Notes: generated from the sequence alone by a model not told the origin. DNA of 64,000 nucleotides from Paguma larvata (GCA_030068075.1 CM057841.1:5589565-5653564); one strand, 5' to 3'. Shown: positions 12,543-30,070, counted from the stretch's first letter. Numbers and translations: made by a program.

Positions 12543-13264
12543 TGCCGGAGTCCAGCTCCGGCGAGTCCAGGGGTCCCTTAAGGATGGATGTTGTCGGCAA
12601 AAGGAAAGAGAGAGCCATGAAATGTGGTCTGATTGCCAAGCAGGCATCTCTGGCAATTCTGGCATCTCTGCTCTGCTGGTCTCAGTGTCTTTATTTAAAG
12701 GTAGTAAATGACATTACATCAGTGAATGACATTCCATCAGTAAGCATAGTTTGATATCTTTAACAACCATGTGTTTTTATCAGCAGAGTGCCAATTTCCT
12801 CCATCTTGCATGTTGTTTTCAAGTTAATTAGCATATAAATTTAAGGCAGGGGGAGATAACAGGGTGTTACCTTGAGGCCTATGTTGATTATCTGAAACAG
12901 GAGAAAACAGGGTGTTACCTTGAGGCCTATTCTTCAGACTACAATGGGGGAGGAGCAACCCATCTGGCAAGGGCTGGATTCCCAATGCTTGTCCTTTGCT
13001 TATGAATGAGTACATTTACATAGTCTCCTTCAGATGTTATCCATCAATGCATTGCATCCAGGTCCCCTTTTTTATTTGAATATCATGAAACTAAAGAGCA
13101 TTACATCCCTTGAGGTCAACGAGGGCAGCTCAAGAAATCCAGGCCTGAAAGGTTATTTGAAGGAGGTGGTATGGGGTGCCATTTGGTTGGCAGGAGTCTT
13201 TGCAGCATCTGCCTTTTCACATAGGGAGGTGTCTCAACCTGTGAGCCCAAGATGGCTCCCAACA
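12543..13264 (-). mobile_element. Solo LTR of a class II (ERV2, IAP-like) endogenous retrovirus
   Basis: On the minus strand the element opens with TGTTGGGAGCCATCTTGG and closes with GGAGCTGGACTCCGGCA, the TG...CA ends of an LTR; TGTTGGGAGCC is typical of IAP-like LTRs. Length is 722 bp. The flanks CACAGG (12537-12542) and GACAGG (13265-13270) fit a 6-bp target-site duplication with one change. An AATAAA on the minus strand lies near 12690. A 25-bp unit beginning AACAGGGTGTTACC occurs twice (near 12859 and 12906). No internal retroviral genes are present, so a full provirus has collapsed by LTR recombination. Confidence 0.7.
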
Positions 13265-13476
13265 GACAGGGCTTATTGAGATCCTCAAAATGACATCAGT
13301 AGAATGTAAAAAAGAAGACAGAATCCTAATAAATGCAGTAATACAGTTTTACACATGTTAAAAGTTTGAGAAAGACATAAATACTATTAAAAAATACAGC
13401 ACCTAACCTTAGAAAGCCTGAAATTTTTTTTGTGGAAGTGAATGTCAGAGGGTTGCAACTTGTGAGTTATTTTATG

Positions 13477-13513
13477 CAGTCAAATGCTCTACCCCTGAGC
13501 TATACCCCCTGCC
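13477..13513 (-). pseudogene. Retroposed 5' half of tRNA-Cys(GCA)
   Basis: On the minus strand this reads GGGGGTATAGCTCAGGGGTA followed by GAGCATTTGACTG(CA), which is the tRNA-Cys acceptor, D-arm and anticodon 5' side. It stops at the anticodon GCA. It is flanked by 18-bp direct repeats CTTGTGAGTTATTTTATG (13459-13476) and CTTGTGACTTATTTTATG (13514-13531), one mismatch. There is no A-tail. This fits the 'tailless retropseudogene' class made from tRNA fragments by L1 machinery. It is not a functional tRNA gene, since the whole 3' half is missing. Confidence 0.85.
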
Positions 13514-13758
13514 CTTGTGACTTATTTTATGAAGTAATGGAAGGAGGGTTACCTAAAAAGTCAGTTGCCTAAAATTCACCCACCAGAAGTAAATGGGTTT
13601 GGCCATAACACATGGTGAACAGGCGTACCTGGTAGATGTTTGTGTTGTGTCCTTACACCTACATGACTTGTTTCAGCCGGGAAGTTTTCTGCATTCCAGT
13701 CTTTCTTGTAGATGAAAGACCCATAAGGAAGCATGACATGAAATGCTGGGTTTCATGA

Positions 13759-13979
13759 GGGCACCTGGGTAGCTCAGTCAGTTAAGTATCTGACTTTAGC
13801 TCAGGTCATGATCTTGCTGTTAGTGGGTTCGAGCCCTGCACTGGACTCTGTGCTGACAACTCAGAGCCTGGAGCCTGCTTCAGATTCTGTGTCTCCCCCC
13901 CCCGCCCCTGCCCCTGCCCTCCACACTCACAGTCTCTCTCTCTCTCTCTCTCAAAAATAAATAAACATTTTTTAAAAAC
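13759..13979 (+). mobile_element. Felid CAN-SINE
   Basis: Head GGGCACCTGGGTAGCTCAG, CT-rich block, tail AAATAAATAAACATTTTTT. Confidence 0.93.
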
Positions 13980-15009
13980 TCGAAAGAAAAGCTGGTTTTC
14001 TGATGCTGTCCTATTGATTGAGGTGCTGGTTTAAGAGATGTGTTGTTCTTGGGAACATTCACTGAGCTGTACAATTATGATGTGTTACTTTGCAGAATGA
14101 TATGTGTGGTCATGCAAGTCTGACACTTTGACCCTCCATATTTGTTCTTCACTTTTATTCAGAGATTCTCCTTTCTCTCTAAACCCACTCTGTGGCTCCC
14201 TCATGTTTAGCCGATGACCTCGAGTCATTTTTCCTTCAGAAAATGGGATAAGGAAGTACCTTCTTAGAGTACATACTTCCTCTAGGAGGACTCCCACTCT
14301 CCTCTCTCCTCACAATATACAAAGGGCTGCTGCTGCAGACAAGGGCTAGCTCCTCAGGCAGGCTCTGGATCTTACTTTCTCTTCACATCGAAACAGTTTT
14401 AGCCCTGCCGTTTCCACTTTCTCCTCTGTCGTCTCTCCTGGGTTACTCCCATCGACATATAAATGTGGCCTCCTATCTACTCTTTTGAAAGAAAAACACT
14501 CTTGCCTCCACCACCTCCTTCAGCTTCATTCCATTTCCTCACCTTTCTTGGCTCCTCCTCCTCGCTCCCCCTCCCAGGCAACCTCTGTGGCCATAAAGCC
14601 AATTCCTGCCAAAATCACCATGGACTCCCTTTTAGTCCAGTGGTTATTTTTGCATCCTCAAGTCAATGAATTTGGGAGTGTTTTCGGTAAGATTGGCCAG
14701 TGTTGCTCTCTCCAGACTTTTCCTGTCACTCTTGATATTCCCTGAACTCCAGGCTCATTTTTCCAACTTTTTACGTGACCTTTCAATGAGCCTTTCTGAT
14801 AGCTCTCTTAATGGACCCCACATAGAGTGGTTTTCCCAGGCTTTATCTACAAACTTAATCCTCTCAGTTATTTCCGCCTCTATGAATAACATCAAACATC
14901 ATAATCTTACCAGTTGCTTCCCCTCCCCACCCCGCCAAATGTAGTGATTTTCCATCCTTGATTCATCTCTTTTTCTAGTTATTTAACTCGTGTTTCAGTA
15001 AGTCTTGTT
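13980..15009. other. Non-coding, nothing recognised
   Basis: Pyrimidine-rich intergenic DNA. ORFs of 60-92 codons overlap in several frames and show no conserved domain. Confidence 0.4.
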
Positions 15010-16215
15010 CTAAAAATTTATTCAAAATGCATCATAGACCTAGATATTAAACTACCCAACCTCTAGAAGATGACGTAGAAGAAAATCTTTGTTACCATGG
15101 TTAAGCAGATACTTAGACAAAACAACAGGGATGCCTGGCTGGGTCGGTAGAGCATGCGACTCATGATCTTGGGGTTGTAATCTTGAGCCCCACATTGGGT
15201 GTTGAGATTACTTAAAAATAAAATCTTTAAAAAAATAAACACCAGAAATGAGTTTTAAGGGAAAATATGAGAAATTACACTTCCTCCCAATTAAGCTCTA
15301 ATTAAAAGGCTCTGGAAAAACCATGACAAGATGAGCTATAGATGGAAGGAAAATATCTGCAAGTCACATAGTTGGTAAAAGACTTGTATCCATAATATAT
15401 ACAAAGTGTTACTAGGAAACAAAATTGACATGTTAGGAAATTAATTTTAAAATATGGGTAAAAGATTTCATCAGACTTTTCCACAACAAATATAGACCAG
15501 TAACAGTTATGCACACATAAAGTTACTTAATACTATTAGTTCTGTGGAAAATGCGGAAAAAGCCCACTAGGATATAGCACTGCTTAGCTGTTTGAGTAGC
15601 TAAAACCGAAAAGACTGGCTCTAGCACATGTTGGTGATGTTGTGGGGCAACTGGGACTCTCATAAGTTGCTGGTGGGAATGTAAACTGGGACAGTTGCTT
15701 CAAAAAACACACACTTACCAAATGACCCTGCAGTATGTTCAGAATATTTACCTGAGTGAAATAAAAATATATATATTCGTACAATTTTTATAGTGGCTTT
15801 ATTTATAATTTCCAAAATATGAAAACAAAACCTCAGCTGGGAAATCGAGGCTGCATCCTCACAGTCGTATACCACCCAGTAACGGAAAGAAGGAATCACT
15901 GACACGTGTAACAACACGGATGAATCACACATGCATTATGCTAAGTGAAAGAAGCTAGATTCCATGGCCTTGTGCTGCTTGATTTCATTTACATGAATCT
16001 CTGGAAAAGTGAGTCTCCAAAATTTTAGAGATAGAGATCACATAGGGGTTACAGTGTCTGTGGATAGGTAGAGGTATGTAGGAGCACAGGAGGAGTTTTT
16101 GGTGTGATCAAAGTATATAGTGTATTGATCTTGGTAGTAATTAAAAAACTATGCTTTTAAAACTAACCGAGTAATACATGGAAAAAAGTATATTTTACAG
16201 CATGTAATTTTTAAT
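15010..16215 (+). mobile_element. L1 3' fragment, sense
   Basis: Contains L1 landmarks such as GTTGCTGGTGGGAATGTAAA and CATTATGCTAAGTGAAAGAA followed by ATTTCATTTACATGAA. Diverged, no open ORF2. Interrupted by a short SINE at 15129. Confidence 0.75.
15129..15238 (+). mobile_element. CAN-SINE, short type
   Basis: Head GGCTGGGTCGGTAGAGCATGCGAC, GTTGAGATTACTTAAAAATAAA tail, inside an L1. Confidence 0.85.
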
Positions 16216-16234
16216 TTAAAAAATTAAAAATACA

Positions 16235-16437
16235 GGGGCACATGAGTGGCTCAGTTGGTTAAGCATCTGACACTTGATTTCAGCTCAAGTCATGATCTCA
16301 CAGTTCTTGAATTTGAGCCCCATGTTGGGCTCTGCACTGGCTGTGAGGAGCCTGTTTGCAATTCTCTCTCTGTCTCTCTGTCCCTCTCCTGCTCTCTCCC
16401 TGTCTCTCAAAATAAATTTTAAAAACTTTAAAAAATT
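16235..16437 (+). mobile_element. CAN-SINE
   Basis: Head GGGGCACATGAGTGGCTCAG, CT-rich block near 16365, A-rich tail. Confidence 0.9.
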
Positions 16438-17307
16438 ATAAAAAAATTAAAATTTTAAAAAGACAAAGAAATGGCTAACGTTACTCTAAAGAAGGTGTCC
16501 ATTAAAGAACATTCTGATAATGGCATTTGGCCAGTGACTTGAAGTATATAGGCAGCAAGCAGTCCCTTTAGGAGGAAATTTTGTAGGGTTGGGCCAAGAA
16601 AGACATGGTTATGCTTGTCCTCCAAACCTACTGCAAGAATTGAGGTTTTACTTTGTAAAGAAGCATGCATTGAAACATTTGGAAAGGGAAGTGACATGAT
16701 TTTACTTGGGAAAGATTAGAGTCATTCTGGTTACTATTTAAAGATTAGACCATATATGAACAAGGAAAAGTAGGGAGATCATTTAGAGACAATTACAAGA
16801 AATCAAGGTGATGGTAGCTGGATCAGCTATGAACATATTTAGTTGGGAGAGATAAACAGATTTTTTTGTTCTTTGACTTGATCATGAATGTCATGAGGGA
16901 CAGAAGAGAAAGTGACTAAGGCTGGCTTCCAGATTGGTATTCTGAGGAACTAGGATAATGGACTTGTCATGAACCAAGATGGTGACCACTGGAGACAGCA
17001 GACCCAAGTCCATCTGGACATGCTGAGTAGGCGGGTAGAGATACGGGTCAGTTCTTGGAGGAAGTGTGATGTATAGATGCAACTTTGGTGTCCCAAGTAT
17101 AGAGTGGATATCATCAGACATGAGACAGGTTAAGGTTCCTCTTGGTAGTGAGTGTTAATAGGAAAGAAGTGAGATTAAAGATTTGCGCCTTGGGCTCACA
17201 TTTGTGCTCCTCATGTTCCTCCTATCCTGTCCCCCCTTGCCCTTTTCTGGCTACTCCTTTCACCTCATCAAGCTCTTTCTCATCTCCTCTTTTTGGCACT
17301 TTTTTGT
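16438..17307. other. Non-coding, probably old L2-like repeat
   Basis: The 16860-17110 stretch has the look of an old L2-type repeat, but it is too diverged for a firm call. No gene. Confidence 0.35.
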
Positions 17308-17499
17308 TTTTTAATGTTTATTTAATTATTTGTGAAAGAGAGAGAATACCATCAGGGGACAGGCAGAGAGAGGGAGAGAGTCCTAAGCACGCTGATACAG
17401 AGCAGGCCTGATGCAGGGCTGAAACCCACTAACTGAGATCATGACCTGAGCAGAAATCAAGAGTTGGTCACCCAGCCAACTGAGCCACTTAGGCGCCCC
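17308..17499 (-). mobile_element. CAN-SINE with target-site duplication
   Basis: Reverse orientation, head end CAACTGAGCCACTTAGGCGC. TGGCACTTT flanks it at 17294-17302 and 17500-17508. Confidence 0.9.
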
Positions 17500-17509
17500 T
17501 GGCACTTTC

Positions 17510-18250
17510 TCTACCTTCATGTTAGATTCTTTTAACCTGGCTCTCCCCACGAGAGGTTTGTCCTCATTTGTACTCTCAGTCTCGACTTACATATCACCTG
17601 CACAAGGTGCCTGCCCACACCTAGAATACAGAAATGAGCACTTTCCCTTCCTTTCAGTTTCAACATTTACCCAGCTGCTTTCTCATTAACTTTTTTCCCT
17701 CCTAATTTCTCTGTCCTCTCCCTCATTAGTTTCAGTGATGCATTTAGAGCAACAGAACAAGAACCATACATTTTGTTAGTAGGTCACTGGATGTAGTAGT
17801 GAGTTGTGCCATTATCATTTCATAAGAGGAATTGAATATATTTCAGAATATGGAGTAAAAAATATGATATGGATAAAATAATGTTGCTCACTGGGTTGGA
17901 TACACTAATAATTTAAGCAGAAAAGATTATTTTCTGACTCTGGCTTAGCGTTGTCCACCTGCTTCTGAGTGGCCAACATCTATTCCTCCTGTATGTTCAT
18001 TGCCATGAACCTATCTGGAGTCTTTTCTCTCCTGTCCCTGACCTACTATTCTGAAACTAACAAAACTGACTCCAACGCTTCTGGGTACATTCCTTTAAAA
18101 AGCAATAGTATGATGTTTATTAGCTCCAGCTACGGAGTGAACACGTTTTGTACCATGTGACGATGGAATGAGATGTCCATTTGGATCTGCCTCTTTGGAG
18201 GCATCTGAAATAATATTTCTAGTCTCTGAAGCAAGCTCGGCTTCGTGGAG
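17510..18250. other. Non-coding upstream of the CpG promoter
   Basis: No gene or repeat recognised. The base composition changes sharply to GC-rich at about 18300. Confidence 0.4.
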
Positions 18251-18446
18251 TCTAAAATAACATGTTTCTAAACACTCTGGCGACCAGTTCCAACAACGGA
18301 CCCAGAAGTATGGGTTGCCCTTTCTTAAGGAGTGGAGCCCAGCGCCGCGGTGGCGAGGCCACTTCCCAGCGACCCTCGCGCTGCCGCGGGATTTGCCCTG
18401 GAGGTAGCCGTGGCGACACCCTTCGCGGAGCCTACAGAGCTGCGGG

Positions 18447-18465
18447 ATTACACTACCCAGAATGC
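18447..18465 (+). promoter_or_regulatory. ZNF143/THAP11-type (SBS) motif
   Basis: ATTACACTACCCAGAATGC matches 15 of 19 positions of ACTACAATTCCCAGAATGC as I recall that consensus. It lies roughly 100-150 bp upstream of the probable transcription start, the usual position. Confidence 0.6.
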
Positions 18466-18638
18466 TCTTCCTGCGCGCCGGGCTGCGCTAAGCCAATGAA
18501 GGCTCAGGGGAGGGCACTTCTGGGCAACCACGTGGATCCGGGGCGGGACTTCCGGTGTCCTTCTCTTGGCGGTCATTTTGGTTTCTCAGAGGTTACGTCG
18601 GTTTAGAGGTGCTGAAGCACTGGTTTCCGAGCGAGGTG

Positions 18639-24946
<6,308 letters not shown>

Positions 24947-25847
24947 AGCCGTGGCCATGCCGAGAACAGGCTGTTTACTCCGAGAACAGGCTGTTTACTC
25001 GTTTGATATAAGGACTTTGGAGGAGAGCCTTGGTGAGGGAGACATCTTCCTGAAGTTGAACTCCTGCATCTTAAAATACCACAGGGAAGATTCTGTGTAT
25101 GTTCCAGGTATGTGGGAAGCTTCCAGGAACCGCTCTTCCTGACCTGGTTGGGGCTCTTGCTGAAATTGTCACTGCCAGTTTCTGTGGTACAAGTCATCTG
25201 AACTCTACTGCCTGAAAGGCCCAGGCCCCATGGTATACATCAGTCACCCCAGTATTTACGGAAGTAGACCTCTGTGTTATCTCTGGAGAAAATGAACCAC
25301 CTAAGCCTTTGGGGGAGCATTGTTACCTTCCCTCTAATTAACGCGTGTACTTGACCCAGTTTTCTCCTAAAAGACCTTATTTGTGTTCTGTTGGTGACTT
25401 GCAGAGAAAGTTTGTCTTCATGGACATTGTTTTCATATGACACTCGTGATTGATTTTTCCAGTCTCCATGTCACCAACCTGTTCACTGCCTTACTTTGCC
25501 GTGGTTTGTGCAGTAAAAAGAGCCTTATTGTTCAAGCCACCTTTTTTCTTGGGGGTTGTATTCACTAATGGGTGCTTTGAAAGCATCATGCAGGGGTAAA
25601 CTGCTTGTGTGGGAGCTCTAAACTTTGGTGCGCCTCAGAAGAGACTGTATGGTGGCAGACAACAGCTGTTGAGTTTGGGCCTGATTTGCATTGTTGCCCA
25701 TGGCCTCCAAGGAAGGACTGCAGGCTTTGTATAATTTGCAGCCTGAATGCCAAGGTCTTTCTGTGGGCCCAGAGGTCACATTGAGGAGCAGGCACTTGCG
25801 ATAGTATTCGGTACTTCCAGAATTGGTTCCTTTGCTTTAGTGCATAT

Positions 25848-25848
<1 letters not shown>
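24947..25848 (+). other. Probable 3' UTR of the intact KZNF gene
   Basis: Follows the TAA at 24944. Shares the TTTGCATTGTTGCCC ... GGAAGGACTGCAGG stretch with the pseudogene's 3' flank. A candidate AATAAA lies near 26189, beyond the poly(T) insertion; the true end is not known. Confidence 0.45.
24959..25000 (+). repeat. 20-bp tandem duplication in the 3' UTR
   Basis: CGAGAACAGGCTGTTTACTC occurs twice without a gap, starting 13 bp after the stop codon. A perfect repeat, so probably recent. Confidence 0.9.

Positions 25849-25849
<1 letters not shown>

Positions 25850-25878
<29 letters not shown>
25850..25878 (-). mobile_element. Naked poly(A) retro-insertion (poly(T) on + strand)
   Basis: About 29 T residues lie between direct repeats TTAGTGCATATTCTT (copy 1 from 25838, copy 2 from 25878). 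Nothing but T is present between the duplications, as if only a poly(A) tail had been inserted by L1 reverse transcription on the minus strand. Confidence 0.65.
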
Positions 25879-25880
<2 letters not shown>

Positions 25881-26401
25881 TGCATATTCTTTATTGACCA
25901 CGGGGAGAAGGGGAGTCTCTTCCCCAGATCCTTCAGAGGGCCCATGTGCCCTGATGTCTAGAGTTTTGTAAAGTAGTGTCACTGATTGTAAAGCCATAGG
26001 GCCCAGGGAGTACCGTAATTGGTGCACAAACATTGGGTTGACAGAGAGAGGTGGAACCAGCAGTAAATAAGTGGACCGTGCCTCTTCTAAAAGTGCACTC
26101 ATGGCTGTCGCTGTGACTGGCTGTGGCTGTGTTGGGTGAGCACGTACCTCCGGCCTGTGTCTTGAGTAGCTGAGGTCACTGGCAGAGAAAATAAAGGTTT
26201 TGTGGATTCCTGTAGCTTTCTGGGCTGTTGACCTTAGAGGACTTATTACACAAGCCAGAGAGCAAGGATAGAGAAGGGAGATCTCGTGGTCCAGTGATAC
26301 AGCCTCTGGGACTGAGGTGGAAACATCCTCCATTACCCACCAGTGTTTGCAATTCCTGAGGTAAGGCATTCCTCCTAAAGCATTAGGAGTGAGTGATGGA
26401 C

Positions 26402-26603
26402 GGGGCACCTGGGTGGCTCAGTCAGTTAAGCATCTGACTCGATTTCAGTTCAGGTCATGATCTTAGTTCATGAGTTTGAGCACCATGTCGGCCTCTGCTG
26501 TAACAGTGCAGAGCCTGCTTGGGATTCTCTCCACCCCTCTCTCTTTGCCCTTCCCCAACGCTTGCTCGCTCTCTCAAATATAAATAAACATTAAAAAAAA
26601 AAA
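26402..26603 (+). mobile_element. Felid CAN-SINE
   Basis: Head GGGGCACCTGGGTGGCTCAG, tail AAATATAAATAAACATTAAA. The flanks contain GTGATGGA on both sides. Confidence 0.93.
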
Positions 26604-26639
26604 GAGGTGATGGAGATTATATAGGGATTGCCAGATCTG

Positions 26640-27330
26640 ATTTTTTATAAAGAGGGGGAGATCTGTACTTCTATTTTGAACCTTTGCTTAAAGCTTTAAG
26701 TTATAATGACATGAAGTAAACTGCACATATTTAAGGTGTCTAAATTGGTAAGTTTTTCACATAGTATTATCAGTAAAATCATAATTGTGATAATAAACAT
26801 AACTCCCACACATAGTTACCTCCTACTTTTTATTAATCTCTTTCCCTGCCCTCTCTGGCTCTCTGGGCAAACTTGGATTTACTTTCCTTTACAAGAGACT
26901 ACATTTTCTAGAATTTTAGATGATTGGAATCATAAAGTACTTACACTTTTTTCTAGTTTCATATATGCTGCATAGTTAGAGATTCAAAAAAATCGTTCTT
27001 TCACTGCGAGGTGGTATTCTCTGGTATGGATCTACGGCTGTCTGATGTTCTGTTCAGCTGTTCATTGAGATCTGGGTTTCCAGGTTTGGGCTGTTACAAA
27101 TAAAGCTGCTGTGAAGATTCAGATATAAATCTTTATACAGATACATGTTTTATTTCTCTTGTGTTAATACCTCTGAGTGCAATCAATGCCTGAAGCACAG
27201 AGTAGGTAAATATTTAACTTTTAAGAAATTGCCAGACCGATGTGAAATGGTTATTGTTTCATATGTCCTACCAACAGTGTATGAGAGTTTCAACACCTTC
27301 CTTTCCATTTAATCTTTCCTTCCGTAGGGT
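26640..27330 (-). mobile_element. L1 3' region, antisense
   Basis: Shows the antisense L1 order: TGGAATCATAAAGTA, then a GGTTTCCAGGTTTGGGCTGT/AATAAAGCTGCTGTGAA stretch, then CCTACCAACAGTGTATGAG. Diverged and non-coding. Confidence 0.75.
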
Positions 27331-27721
27331 CCATCTGCAAGAATATAAAACCACTCAGATTCAGGCTTGAATAGGCTCCTCAGCAACAGTACCACTACAC
27401 ATGTTGCCTGTAATCTGTTCCCTTTGGTTTGGTGGTGTCCTATGTGACAAGCATAGTAGGAGGTGACAGAATGTTTGCCAACTTTCTTATGCTGTCTGTG
27501 TGAGGAATAATCTTTCTCATTCCATTTGGGCTCGTGGTTTCTTTACTAGACAAATCTATAGCAGATTGGCAAGCAAAACCTACCAGCTGGTGCTGCATAT
27601 AGATTACTTGACTGTTTGACACCACCCTTTTCATTACCGTGATTTTCTGGTTTCTTCATACCTAGTGAAGAAGGCATCTTGGCCTTATCTTTCGAAGTTA
27701 CCTATAACACTGGAAAAACAT

Positions 27722-27744
27722 TGTTTGTTTGTTTGTTTGTTTTT
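27722..27744. repeat. (TTTG)n tract between short direct repeats
   Basis: TGGAAAAACAT occurs at 27711-27721 and again at 27745-27755, bracketing only (TGTT)n plus T. It could be a tail-only insertion or a slippage product. Confidence 0.6.
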
Positions 27745-27851
27745 TGGAAAAACATATTGTAAAAGACTAAAATATCTGTAAAGTAAAATGTAGTAGTTTT
27801 TAAAGTGAGGAGGATATTAGTAATATAGTACAATATGAAAGTTGTGATAGT

Positions 27852-28007
27852 TGGATCAGCGAGTGGTTCAGTTGATGAAGCATCTGACTAGATTTTGGCT
27901 CAGGTCATGATCTCACAGTTGTGAGTCTGAGCCTGTTCTGCACTGAGCATGGAGCCTGCTCAAGATTCTCTCAAAAACAGTAATAGTAAAAATAAAATTT
28001 AAAAAAA
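27852..28007 (+). mobile_element. CAN-SINE, degraded
   Basis: Head GATCAGCGAGTGGTTCAG, missing much of the CT block. AAAGTTGTGATA flanks it on both sides. Confidence 0.85.
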
Positions 28008-28112
28008 GTTGTGATATGTGGAAATATTGGACGTCAAATACAATGGTTTGGTAAAGAACACAATATAGATAGGAAAAATGAGAATGTCTATACAACTAAA
28101 AAGAAATATCAG

Positions 28113-28209
28113 GAGTGTCTGTCTGGCTCAATTGGTAGAGTATGTGACTCTTGACCTTGGGGTTTTGAGTTCAAGCCCCACATTGGGTATAGAGCTTACT
28201 TTAAAAAAG
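28113..28209 (+). mobile_element. CAN-SINE, short type, with target-site duplication
   Basis: Head CTGTCTGGCTCAATTGGTAG, tail TAGAGCTTACTTTAAAAAAG. AAAGAAATATCAG flanks it (28100-28112, 28210-28222). Confidence 0.9.
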
Positions 28210-28546
28210 AAAGAAATATCAGATGGAGGAAATCTCAAAAGCAGTTGGAAAGGGGCAAAGCCATTGGAAATTTTAAAGGAAAGCTAAAAATCTAAAACTT
28301 GGAAGAAGAAGCAGAACTATAGATAATGCAACACAAAGAAGGAGGAAGTTACCAGAAGGGGATGTTTAGAAAAGGGAAACATGCTGTCTAGACCCATTGT
28401 AATAAGGAGAATGAAGGACAGGAGAAAGTTATGCACATGCACAGTGAGAAATATAACGGAACAGGAATCAGCTTGAGCTCATCCCTTTCCACAGTTCGTG
28501 AATGCAAATGTACCATGAGATAAGTGTGTTTAAAATGGGATAAACA

Positions 28547-28737
28547 GGGGCACCTGGGTGGCTCAGTCAGTTGAGCATCCAGCTTCGGCTCAGGTCATGA
28601 TCTCGCGGTTTATGGGTTCGAGCCCCGCGTTGGGCTCTGTGCTGACAGCTCAGGCCTGGAGCCTGCTTCAGATTCTGTCTCTCTGCCTCTCTCTCTCTCT
28701 CGGAAATAAATAAACATTAAAATTTTTAAAAAATAAA
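28547..28737 (+). mobile_element. Felid CAN-SINE with perfect target-site duplication
   Basis: Intact head. AAAATGGGATAAACA is found on both sides, so this is a comparatively young insertion. Confidence 0.94.
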
Positions 28738-28739
28738 TA

Positions 28740-29855
28740 AAATGGGATAAACATAAGTGTGGTCCTTATATGATAGCACCAAAAAACAAACAAAATGTAA
28801 GAATTTAATGGAGATGAATTATACATAACCTGCACAGAGCGGAAAAGAGTGGGGGGAAAAAAGGAAATGGGAAACGAAGAAAAAAGTTGAATATTAGATT
28901 TAACTAGCAGGTTTCTCTTGAATAAGATTTCTGTCATAAGAGGCAAGGGATGAAATAAACACAATCAGCATCCATATCAATTTCTCACAGACCCAGAGAG
29001 TGATTGTTGGCTGAAAATCAGGTGAAACAGATCAGTCCATAAAATGCAAAAGGAAAATCTTTCCTCAGACGATTCATTCAACTTCAAAAACAGGATGATC
29101 AGTTACTTGGAAGAAAAATCTTTGCCCAAATGATTTCATTAAACTTCAAAAACAGAATGATCAGTTACTTGGAAGCAATGTATTTCCATTAACAGGATCT
29201 GGAACTTGGACAAACAAGGTTGAGTCAAGTGGTGCCGTGGAATGATGGCTGGAGTTCATAGGCTGTAAATGTGTTTTCTCATCTCCAGATGGACATGAGG
29301 ATACTTAGCTTGTATGTATGAACAAATTGTTAGTAAACCCATAAAGATAAAATAATTTCAGATGCACCGTTAGAAAATATGATTTCTTCCATAGAACGTA
29401 CAGACCAATAAGGTTGGGCAAACATGCAGGTGAGGAAGGAACTGAGGGCAGGCATTAGAGCAGGTCTCAGAGAGCTCACTGGGAGGGGTCTGCCTGAGTC
29501 AGAGGTGGGTCATCAAAGATAAGGAACTGCTGTATCTTCTGTGGCTTCATTGATTAACTATGAATTAGGTGTTATTGGGCTAAGGTTCAGTTATAGATAC
29601 AATGTTTTCTTATCAACTATTCAGGAACTAATTGGTCTAGGAATTACCTTAGGACTAAAGAAGACAGAAGTTAGTTGGTGACTGGTAGGTAATTAGAAAG
29701 CATTTAGTCTGGGTTATTTAGAGAAGCACCCTGACCTGAGAGCAGAGACTGAGTGGATTTAATGGGAACAATAAGGCCTCATCAGAGACTATTGTGCAAA
29801 CTTGTGCTCAAAAAAGTTGCACAGTGCATGAAATCTTTTAAAAAATTAATTGGAC
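28740..29855. other. Intergenic DNA with a local tandem duplication
   Basis: No gene. It contains a diverged ~62-bp tandem repeat at 29053-29176. Confidence 0.45.
29053..29176 (+). repeat. ~62-bp tandem duplication
   Basis: AACTTCAAAAACAGGATGAT and AACTTCAAAAACAGAATGAT, each followed by CAGTTACTTGGAAG, are the matching cores of two adjacent units. The units differ at several places, so the duplication is old. Confidence 0.85.
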
Positions 29856-30070
29856 TGGGGCACCTGGGTGGCTCAGTCGGTTAAGCGGCCGACTTCAGCT
29901 CAGGTCATGATCTCACGGTCTGTGAGTTCGAGCCCCGCGTCGGGCTCTGTGCTGACGGCTCAGAGCCTGGAGCCTGCTTCCGATTCTGTGTCTCCTCTCT
30001 CTGCCCTTCCCCTGTTCATGCTGTGCCTCTATGTCTCAAAAATAAATAAACATTAAAAAAAAAATTAAAA
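29856..30070 (+). mobile_element. Young felid CAN-SINE with 16-bp perfect target-site duplication
   Basis: AAAAATTAATTGGACT flanks it perfectly (29840-29855 and 30071-30086). Head GGGGCACCTGGGTGGCTCAG is intact. One of the best-preserved copies in the window. Confidence 0.95.

Noticed and set aside
25776..26408. 210-codon minus ORF with a poly-lysine run
   Set aside because: The lysine run is just the poly(T) insertion at 25850; no conserved content.
29856..29935. tRNA-like cloverleaf at SINE heads
   Set aside because: These are tRNA-Lys-derived SINE promoters repeated dozens of times, not tRNA genes.
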